DNA from: Bartonella alsatica
GTDB lineage: Bacteria; Pseudomonadota; Alphaproteobacteria; Rhizobiales; Rhizobiaceae
Assembly (NCBI RefSeq): GCF_013388295.1
Contig: NZ_CP058235.1
Location: 411,001 to 475,000 of the forward strand
Direction of reading: 5' to 3'
Length of the DNA stretch: 64,000 bases
The notes under the pieces were generated by a model. It saw nothing but the letters and a program-made list of their open reading frames with translations, was not told the DNA's origin and did not search any database. Shown here piece by piece: positions 57,159 to 64,000 of this stretch. Both the position numbers and the translations under genes were made by a program. The stretch's first letter is position 1; every line of letters begins with the position of its first letter.

Positions 57159-58100
57159 TCAATTCAGCGGAAAATACTTATCTACCAACGCATAAATAAT
57201 TGCTGCTGTTTCAGCATCTAGAACTCCATCATAATTTTCTTGACGAAAATGAAGCTGAAATGCCCGAATTAAATCCCTGTATCCGCTTTCTATACTTGCC
57301 GCCAAAACATCGTACCCATACCGTTTTAGTCTTGCCAAAACATCCGCTTTTTCCGGCAAACTCTTACAGAATTGCTTTTGGTAGTGATCCTTTAATTCAT
57401 CATCATACCATGCCCCTATACCAGCTTTATAAAGCTCTTTCCACGGGAAAGCTGCACCTGGATCACTTTTTCTCCCAATAGCAATATCACTATGCCCGAC
57501 AACATCGGTTGGCATAATATCTGGATACCGTTGGAGGACATTTAACGCAAGTTCTTTAACCGCCTCAATTTGTATTGGATTATATGGAGGAAATGTAAAT
57601 GCATCATTATTATAGGTCACTAAATCGACTGACCCAAGTTCAACAGCTTTATCATTTAAATCACTGTTCTCAGATAGTAAGTGAACACCAAAACGTTTAC
57701 TCTCATTTTTATCGACTGGATTAAAATCATGCTTATCCTTAAATCCAGCCTCAAGATATGTTTCTTTAAAAGAATCAGTATGGCCAGTTGCTAAATTAAC
57801 TATTTCAATTCCAATAGATGTATCATTTAGATTACTGCGCCCAGCCCATGAGCTAACACCAGCATGCCATGCACGCTCGTTTTCATCAACAAGATTAAAG
57901 ATACGCATATCCTTAAACCCTGCTTCAACATACGTTTTTTCTGAAGGGTCAGGCACAAGATAATGAGCACTTACTGCTGATCCTGTCAGCGCTATGATTG
58001 AATCCTTAAAGTTAATAGAAGTATAATGCATTACAAGGAACCGAACACGACGATTAAAGCTTTTGACAGAACGATAACTATTATAATCAATTTGATACAT
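57159..58100 (-). CDS. N-acetylmuramoyl-L-alanine amidase (AmiD-type) with internal duplication
   Basis: A 313-residue peptidoglycan amidase of the Amidase_2/AmpD-AmiD fold. Zinc ligands are His25 in 'FLVMHYTS', His203 in 'VVGHSDIA' and Asp213 in 'GRKSDPGAAFPW'. A peptidoglycan-binding-like helical domain occupies about residues 245-310 ('GYRDLIRAFQLHFRQ'). Unusually, residues 55-111 are followed by a diverged copy (113-168), which inserts about 57 residues before the conserved 'FPPYNPIQIEAV'. No classical signal peptide is visible, so the protein may be cytoplasmic or exported by another route. Ribosome binding site GGAG is 9 bases from the ATG. Confidence 0.88.
   Translation of the reverse strand: MYQIDYNSYRSVKSFNRRVRFLVMHYTSINFKDSIIALTGSAVSAHYLVPDPSEKTYVEAGFKDMRIFNLVDENERAWHAGVSSWAGRSNLNDTSIGIEIVNLATGHTDSFKETYLEAGFKDKHDFNPVDKNESKRFGVHLLSENSDLNDKAVELGSVDLVTYNNDAFTFPPYNPIQIEAVKELALNVLQRYPDIMPTDVVGHSDIAIGRKSDPGAAFPWKELYKAGIGAWYDDELKDHYQKQFCKSLPEKADVLARLKRYGYDVLAASIESGYRDLIRAFQLHFRQENYDGVLDAETAAIIYALVDKYFPLN
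57597..57938 (-). repeat. internal tandem duplication in the amidase gene
   Basis: Copies 57768-57938 and 57597-57764. Aligned protein landmarks are 'TYVEAGFKDMRIFNLVDENE' and 'TYLEAGFKDKHDFNPVDKNE', then 'SNLNDTSIG' and 'SDLNDKAVE'. The second copy has lost the conserved Trp-His ('AWHAG') seen in the first. Confidence 0.85.
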
Positions 58101-59339
58101 AGAAAAATTCTCCCTTTCTATTTAATGGGCTTGCACCATCTCAAATTACAACAGATCACATTCAAAACTAGCCTTAGCATCATTCGAGAATAGCATTTAC
58201 ACTGCCAAGTCGAACATTCATAAAATATCAAAACTACCACTAAAACAAGAACTCACTCTCCACACCTCCTCCAATAAACAATAAAGTGATTGCGAGAATA
58301 CCAAAAAGCCCTCCTCTATTTATTTGCTCAAGCAAATATCCGAGAAATTGTTCATTAAAAAACAAACAAAAGCGTTGTAAAAACCACTTATTGATATTTG
58401 TTATGTATACGATAAAGTCCTTTCTGTTACAGATCTGAAATAACTACAATCACAATTTCAAAAGTTAGTATGCATGAATAGTCGAATCCACCTAGACTAG
58501 AACACACCTAACCTATAGCAAACCACTTTTAAAAAAACTTTGCGGCAATTTATTGATGAAAAAGTGATTAAACCATATGCGCAACTAATCTTTCAATAAC
58601 GTCTTTTTGAATAGAATTCAAAGGATCTTTCATAAATATAACAGAAGTAATGAAAATCCTCTCTTGTTTTTTAATAAACAATTCTATTTCCCCTTCTCAC
58701 AACCTTTCAAATATTCCTCTTCACCTTCAAAATAACATATTTGAAAAATTATTGTTTTCAAAAACAAAACTTTGAGAACAATAATTTTCTGCATGTTTAA
58801 AAACCTTGAGATATATAAAAATCATCCAAAAGAAAATTAATTTTCCGATTTTTACGTTCTCGCAAAGGATCATTTCCTTTCCTACGTTTTCAAATATCTT
58901 TTTAATATTAACCGAACCGCATATTTCTGTACAACCACACTTAAAAGCGGTCATGTATAAGGAAAAGTAATACGATAATTGCCATAATCTTTTATCCTTA
59001 AAGTTATAATGGCATATTCAAAACTTTCTTGCTGATTTTCTAATATCTCCAAAGAAGGAAATAAGCTGATTTTGGCTTCAAATTATGGAAATATATTTTG
59101 TATTTTTTTCTGTTGGTTGAAAAATTTTAAAAGGTATAAGATATTCGCAAACCAATGAAATTCTAAGCGCCGCTAATTTTCACGAACTGTGGTAATCTCC
59201 ACTTCCATAAAATATGGACAAAAATAATGGTCATTCAAATTGTGAGATTAAATGCTGGACTAAAGATGCCGATGACTCCCCAACCAATTGCATACGCAAC
59301 ATAAGTACTTTTCTATAAAAATGCCGTTCACATGCCTCA
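58101..59339. other. long gene-poor region
   Basis: About 1.2 kb with frequent stops in all frames. No RNA, repeat or nameable pseudogene was found. It is likely decayed DNA continuous with the pseudogenes to its right. Confidence 0.5.
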
Positions 59340-59866
59340 TTTTCAAGATGACAATTAAATCAATTGCATAATTATACTTTTATAAACTCTAATCAAAATC
59401 ATCTCATATTGAGGATGTGACACAGCCAAATGCTTGTGTTTACCTCGTTCTAAATAAACTTCTAAAAGCGAAAAAACTTGCGTAGGAGAACCAGACAATG
59501 CCATAAAAGAGGTAAAAAAACCAGGTGTCGTGCCCATAGGATCATCAAGCATTTTTACTGTTTCAGGAAACAACGCTTGGTGTGCATTACTAGCTAAAAT
59601 AAAACCTAATCGTTGTAATTGGCTTTTTATTACTTGCCAAACAACTTGATGATGAACTAAGGATTGCTGTACAGCTTAAGCAATTACAACCACGTGTATG
59701 TCATCAGATTAGTCCTAATCCCCCACTGATAATGATGAGATCTTCTTGCCCAAGACAAACAATCACTGCCTCACTAATTTTCTGCAATTGATCGGTTCAA
59801 ATAAGCGTGTCACTAAGCAATCTTGCTTTCCACATTTGCACTAATACAAGTTCTAATACGTCATCA
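59340..59866 (-). pseudogene. decayed CinA-like (molybdopterin-binding fold) gene
   Basis: Minus-strand fragments in shifting frames match the N-terminal domain of CinA-type proteins. 'DDVLELVLVQ', then 'LIIISGGLGLI' (family 'LVI-SGGLGPT'), and further on 'NAHQALFPETVKMLDDPMGT' with 'TPGFF' (family 'N-KQA-FP-GA-VL-NP-GTAPGF'). Stops and frameshifts interrupt it. It follows the decayed dehydrogenase directly, so it was a later gene of the same operon. Confidence 0.65.
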
Positions 59867-60649
59867 CCCCAGCAGCAAGATCAAGAAGAATATCGTAAAA
59901 CATATTTTCAGCAACAATCACATTAAAACACTTTGATTTTGTTACAATCCATAGATCAGCTGCATTAACATCATGAATTTTTGCTTCAATTTCTGGATAA
60001 TCTTGCACAACTTTCTCAAAAATTTCCTAAGCAAACTGATCACTTTCGCGCGTAACATTTAGCCTATCAGTAAAAATAACCCGCTTGAAACTATGAAAAA
60101 ATATATTCAATAACCATCTAAACTAAAATATATCTGTAAGCACACCGTCTATGAAGCCTCTTCAAAACTATATTTTTCTAGATTAAGATGTTTTAACCAT
60201 TGTTGCCGTTGCAGGAATTACACCGAAAAAACCTAACTTTGCATAGAGACCTTCGCTATTCTCTTTGAGAACATAAAATAAAAAGTCTTCTCACAATAAA
60301 AATGTATTTTATAGGATATATATTCGCAAACAAGCCTAACTTTTGGTGAAGCTGAATAATAGGCAAAACATAAGCAAGTTGCTGCTCCCTTAAATGTAGA
60401 GTGAGTTCTTTTAAAACAGTTTTTTTCCTTTACTGCTTACAGAACCAAGTAAAAAAGCACCACTCTCAATAATTTTTGCCAAGTTATTTGAGGAACAAAA
60501 CCTTCTTTCTATTCCGAACATTTTCAACCAATAACACCACAGGTTAATTCAATCGGTAATCGGAATTACCCTAATAAGGTCACCAGTGCAGTATCACAGA
60601 CTTCTAGTCCTATCCCATCACCGAGCAATCTAAGAACTTTCTTTTTCAT
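59867..60649 (-). pseudogene. decayed isocitrate/isopropylmalate dehydrogenase-family gene
   Basis: The ATG at 60649 begins 'MKKKVLRLLGDGIGLEV', the start of the LeuB/Icd/tartrate-dehydrogenase family. Later frames give 'VPQITWQKL', 'LGLFANIYP', 'DRLNVTRES', 'IEAKIHDVNAADLWIV' and 'FNVIVAENMFYDILLDLAAG', all at the expected order and spacing. Several stops and frameshifts are present and the last roughly 100 residues are missing. The start overlaps the hydrolase stop (ATGA), so the gene was once translationally coupled to it. Confidence 0.8.
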
Positions 60650-61383
60650 AACTCACTCAGCCACTTATCAATAATTGCATTCGTCATAACAGGATTATCA
60701 TCCCACAAACGTGTACCGGCACCAGAAATGATCTTATATTCATGATTTATACAATAACTTCTCGTTTGATTATCTATAGTTGCAAGTTGCGACTTTTCAC
60801 CCACCAAAGCTAAAAACTTTCCAGTGTACTTGATAATCTCATTTCTAGCATCCATTCCTAACAAGAACTTAAACCCTCTTGACATACGTTCAATTGCCAC
60901 ACTTTTTTGCGTATCAGGAATCTTCAATAAGGCTCTTTTTTTCATAACTCCACGTGGATTTGAATTCATAAAAGCATTGAGTGTTTCTAAAGCTCCTGAC
61001 AAATCTTTATTTTTCAAAAAATTAAGAACATATCCAAGCCGCCGTTGCAAAAGCTTATCTGGATAGCCTGGCGCATTCACAGCAAGCACAGCTTGAACAT
61101 TTGGAAGTCGTGCAGCTAAGATTTGTACTAACATTCCACCCATAGAAAATCCCACAAGAACTGAAGGCTCTTTAAAATGTCTTTCAAGCTTCTCTGTAAT
61201 AACAGGCAAAATTGCTATAGCAGAGTTATTATAAAAATTAGAGTTAATGGAAAAAAGAGATAATGTATCGAGTATAGTAATTTGGAATCCTCTTGCCACA
61301 CATAATTTTGTAAATGAGGAACAAAAAACGCCATGATCCCAAATTGGTATCACAGGAGAAAGAATAACAACATTAAGGCTCAC
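60646..61383 (-). CDS. alpha/beta hydrolase
   Basis: A 245-residue alpha/beta-hydrolase-fold protein with the nucleophile elbow 'GFSMGGM' (Ser near residue 99), preceded by 'KEPSVLV' and followed by 'AVLAVNAPG'. Late Asp and His residues for the triad lie near 'LWDDNP' and 'YCINHEYK' or similar, without certainty. The start is GTG with GGGGAA upstream. It still overlaps the start of the broken dehydrogenase gene by four bases, so it belonged to a four-gene operon (exporter, hydrolase, dehydrogenase, CinA-like). Substrate unknown. Confidence 0.75.
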   Translation of the reverse strand: MSLNVVILSPVIPIWDHGVFCSSFTKLCVARGFQITILDTLSLFSINSNFYNNSAIAILPVITEKLERHFKEPSVLVGFSMGGMLVQILAARLPNVQAVLAVNAPGYPDKLLQRRLGYVLNFLKNKDLSGALETLNAFMNSNPRGVMKKRALLKIPDTQKSVAIERMSRGFKFLLGMDARNEIIKYTGKFLALVGEKSQLATIDNQTRSYCINHEYKIISGAGTRLWDDNPVMTNAIIDKWLSEL

Positions 61384-61590
61384 TTATTTATTCCCCACAC
61401 CGCTTGTGCAAAAATATAGATTATAGCAGCAACTTTTCTCCTGAATATAACTACTAAAACGTAAACATTTCATATCACGCATAAACTCCGCACCATAACA
61501 TATATTCAATGCAATCAGCCACAACAGCTTCTATTAAAGTAAAATAACACCGAAACGTTTATATATGATGCTCTCTTTTTTATCTCTCAC

Positions 61591-62787
61591 TCAGTCCATT
61601 TCCAAACGCATAAAATCATACGCTTTACAGATATAAATCATAAAACCCAGTAAACAGCAGCTAGCCAATAAAGCGGCCATAGTCTGTGGATTGTGCTCAG
61701 ACATCTTCCCAATAACTGCAGCACTCAGCGCAGCACTCCCTAATTGTAAAGCCCCCATAACTCCAGAAGCTGCTCCAGCAGCTTGCGGATGTGATGAAAT
61801 AGCCAACGCTGTCCCTAACGGTAATAAAAAACCATTACCAAAAGTAAGCACAGCAATAGATACAAAACTCGTCACAAGTGGCCATGGGCTTACATACATT
61901 TGCAAAGCAAATAACACCCCCCCTATAACAAAAATAATGTATCCCCGACATACAGTTTTTTCCATAGATTCCCGTTTGAACAACTTTCGCGCCACAAGAT
62001 TTCCCCCAATATAGGGTAGAGAAACACCAATGTAGCTATAACCAATATATACAGGTGACAACCCCAAAGCTGTGAGTAAAAAAGGTGATTCTACAATATA
62101 AGCAAAATATGCCGCGTAAGAAAAACATGGAATAAGTGCATAAAAAATAAATTGTTTATTTCTGAAAACTCCTAAACACCCTTTAATAAATCCCATAGAA
62201 GAAAAACGCTGACGTTTTTGAGAAGGTAACGTTTCAGTTAGCACAAAATAACATAGCAGAATAGTCAAGAATATAAAAAAGCTTAAAAAGATAAAAGTAG
62301 CTTGCCAATTAAAAATTTGTACCAATAACCCTCCAACTAAAGGTGCAAGTGCCGGTGACATCCCAATAAAGGGAAAGACAATCAAGTAAAGTTTTCCTGC
62401 TGCTTTTTTATCCAATAAATCATTTATAATAGCACGGCTCAGAACAATCCCTGCACAAGCCCCAAGACCTTGTAAAAAACGTAATACAAGAAAAGCTTGA
62501 ATATTAACAGTATAAATTACGCTAAGTGTGGTAAACAACCATAAAAACAAGCCAAATAGAAGTGTTTTTTTACGCCCAAAATTATCACTAAGTGGTCCAT
62601 AAATAAGTTGTCCAATAGCCAATGCAAATAGAAAAATCGCTACAGCATTCTGAATCCGAGATTCAGTAACTTGGTAGTACTGGCGCATCTCTCCAAGCGC
62701 TGGAAGAAAAATGTCTGTAGAAATCAAACCTCCTGTTGATAAACACACGATAAGTATAAGAAACGGTAATGTATATTTATGATTCAT
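61591..62787 (-). CDS. Bcr/CflA-family MFS efflux transporter
   Basis: A protein of about 398 residues with twelve membrane helices. 'STDIFLPALGEMRQYY' in TM1, 'GPLSDNFGRKKTLLFGL' (motif A) between TM2 and TM3, 'RFLQGLGACAGIVLSRAII' in TM4 and 'ASGVMGALQLGSAAL' in the second half identify the Bcr/CflA drug exporter group. The frame is open to a GTG at 62835; I favour the ATG at 62787, which gives the usual short N-terminus. It lies upstream of the hydrolase in the same direction (207-base gap). Substrate unknown. Confidence 0.88.
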   Translation of the reverse strand: MNHKYTLPFLILIVCLSTGGLISTDIFLPALGEMRQYYQVTESRIQNAVAIFLFALAIGQLIYGPLSDNFGRKKTLLFGLFLWLFTTLSVIYTVNIQAFLVLRFLQGLGACAGIVLSRAIINDLLDKKAAGKLYLIVFPFIGMSPALAPLVGGLLVQIFNWQATFIFLSFFIFLTILLCYFVLTETLPSQKRQRFSSMGFIKGCLGVFRNKQFIFYALIPCFSYAAYFAYIVESPFLLTALGLSPVYIGYSYIGVSLPYIGGNLVARKLFKRESMEKTVCRGYIIFVIGGVLFALQMYVSPWPLVTSFVSIAVLTFGNGFLLPLGTALAISSHPQAAGAASGVMGALQLGSAALSAAVIGKMSEHNPQTMAALLASCCLLGFMIYICKAYDFMRLEMD

Positions 62788-62835
62788 AGGAGAAAAACAC
62801 ACTTTGTAATTAAATAAAAAATGAATATTATTCAC

Positions 62836-63163
62836 TTATAATAAGTATATTATTATTTATATAACAAATATAATACCATTTTCTATTTATTAACAAAATA
62901 TATAAATTCTTTATTATAAAAAATTTATATATTTAATTTTATTAACCTATTTATGATATTCAATTGTTTGTTTTGAAAAGCGCGCTATAAGCTGAACTTT
63001 TGGACAGAGATTTCAGCCACATACGACTTGATATGTAGTTTTGGTGAGAACAACATGTTTTGTTTTTGTATTCTCTGTTTATTTCCAGCCACCCCGTATC
63101 TAATTTGGAACATAATTGCTAAAGAAGCATTTTATCTCCAGCATCATTCAAGGAGATAAAAAC
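62836..63163. other. divergent intergenic region
   Basis: About 330 very AT-rich bases between the MFS exporter and the last gene. Ribosome binding site AAGGAG precedes the right-hand gene. No other element was recognised. Confidence 0.5.
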
Positions 63164-64000
63164 ATGGAAACCCGCATACCTGAAGAGACACCATTTGATA
63201 CACACTTTCTAAGAGAGACCTCACAAGAAGAACAGTATTCACTTTTTTACAGCCCGATTTCATGGTCTGCAATTTTTGCCGGACTAGTGACAGCACTTGC
63301 TACTTCAATCTGCTTATCTTTTCTGGTTACAGCTTTAGGCTTAAGCCAAATTGATCTTTACTCTTCCTCGCCATTAGAAGGAAGCTTTTTATCTTTTGGT
63401 ATAGGTTCACTTATTGTTATGGTCATCAGTCTTGCCCTAGGAGGCTTTATTTCTGGACGTTTTGCAGAATCTTCAGGCGCACTTCATGGTTTTTTAACTT
63501 GGGCTCTATTAACACTTCTCATGACCATCCAAGCCATCCATATAGTTTCAAGTGCAGCAAGTTTAAGTGCTAAGGCTGTTTCAGAAAACACTGCGCCAAC
63601 ACAACAAACTGCCGACAGCCTTAAAACAAATTTCGTTCCTCTTCTTTCAAAATTAAAGGGCGAAAGTTTTGAAAGTTTTTTGCATGATAAAAAAGACAAT
63701 AAGGTCGATTTTGATGAATTGGGCAATGAATTACGCGCACTTCTCAAAAAAAGTGACATTCCTGCCCTAAATCCTGACCGCTTAAAGCAATCCTATCAGG
63801 AGGCTCTTAAAGATATTGAATCGACGATATCCGCTTTCAAAAATGATCCTACTCGCTATCGCACCTATTTAAAAGAACTCAGTGATCATCTTTCTGATCG
63901 TGCAGACGCCATTACAACAAAGTTTGATCGAAGCGATATCATCAACACTCTTATGAACAATGGTATGACGCGTGCCGATGCACAAACAACCGCCAACCGT
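63164..64000 (+). CDS. membrane protein of unknown function, 3' end outside window
   Basis: An ATG preceded by AAGGAGATA opens a frame that runs uninterrupted for 279 codons to the window edge. The N-terminus is polar; three hydrophobic helices follow (about residues 33-60, 73-95 and 107-130). The first contains 'SAIFAGLVTALATSICLSFL' (split near 35-54) and the second the glycine-rich 'SLALGGFISGRFAES'. A charged, probably periplasmic helical region follows. It resembles uncharacterised Rhizobiales membrane proteins sometimes labelled PhnA-like. Function not assignable. Confidence 0.75.
   Translation, partial: METRIPEETPFDTHFLRETSQEEQYSLFYSPISWSAIFAGLVTALATSICLSFLVTALGLSQIDLYSSSPLEGSFLSFGIGSLIVMVISLALGGFISGRFAESSGALHGFLTWALLTLLMTIQAIHIVSSAASLSAKAVSENTAPTQQTADSLKTNFVPLLSKLKGESFESFLHDKKDNKVDFDELGNELRALLKKSDIPALNPDRLKQSYQEALKDIESTISAFKNDPTRYRTYLKELSDHLSDRADAITTKFDRSDIINTLMNNGMTRADAQTTANR

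Noticed and set aside
1..64000. CRISPR arrays, complete insertion sequences, restriction-modification or toxin-antitoxin loci
   Set aside because: No regularly spaced short repeats, intact transposase, or recognisable defence or toxin genes were found on either strand.

Overview
The window looks like a chromosomal segment of a Bartonella-type alphaproteobacterium (Rhizobiales). Three things support this. The DNA is AT-rich with long gene-poor gaps. There is a complete alphaproteobacterial cell-cycle block (sciP, a FliJ-like gene, ctrA, chpT) and an EipA/DUF1134 envelope gene. The surface and uptake genes also fit a host-restricted bacterium: an Omp2b/Omp43-type porin, a large autotransporter, duplicated peptide-binding proteins and many decayed remnants. 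The species cannot be fixed from the sequence alone.

Layout. 1-5 kb: the end of a DUF4159 membrane-protein operon and a metallophosphoesterase. 5-9 kb: a cation-efflux protein, a structured small-RNA gene (about 6741-6874, minus strand) and mnmA. 9-14 kb: sciP, the FliJ-like gene, ctrA, chpT, eipA and a coiled-coil membrane protein. 14-16.4 kb: an aminotransferase/dehydrogenase pair for a surface sugar and tRNA-Met(CAT). 16.5-20.4 kb: a P2-type phage tail remnant and an autotransporter. 20.9-34 kb: a dipeptide ABC transporter operon (one binding protein, two permeases, two ATPases), two further closely related binding proteins, tag and xseA, with decayed copies of xseA and of a binding protein. 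34-37.4 kb: small membrane proteins, a TIGR02186 protein, a TauE permease and an unknown coiled-coil protein.

37.9-41.5 kb: the electron-transfer flavoprotein pathway etfB-etfA-ETF:ubiquinone oxidoreductase, interrupted by a 159-bp tandem duplication that makes a chimeric mini-ORF. 42.4-46.9 kb: a ProC-like protein, a small membrane protein, YraN, RsmI and Mrp. 47.4-53.4 kb: the conserved rpmH-rnpA-yidC-engB block, a GST, dapB and gpmA. 53.5-54.8 kb: tRNA-Leu(CAG), an integrase C-terminal remnant and tRNA-Ser(GCT). 55-58 kb: the porin and an AmiD-type amidase with an unusual internal duplication. 58-63 kb: a long decaying region with dehydrogenase and CinA-like pseudogenes, followed by the intact hydrolase and MFS exporter of the same former operon. 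The right edge holds a truncated membrane protein.

Functional links. CtrA, ChpT and SciP form one regulatory circuit: phosphate reaches CtrA through ChpT, and SciP represses CtrA targets. The Dpp operon and the extra binding proteins suit peptide or haem scavenging. ETF and its oxidoreductase pass electrons from acyl-CoA and amino-acid dehydrogenases to quinone. The rnpA-yidC-engB block serves RNA and membrane-protein biogenesis. No CRISPR array, complete insertion sequence or intact prophage was seen. The most novel-looking items are the small RNA with two C-rich loops, the amidase duplication, the ETF chimera and the decayed dehydrogenase operon.
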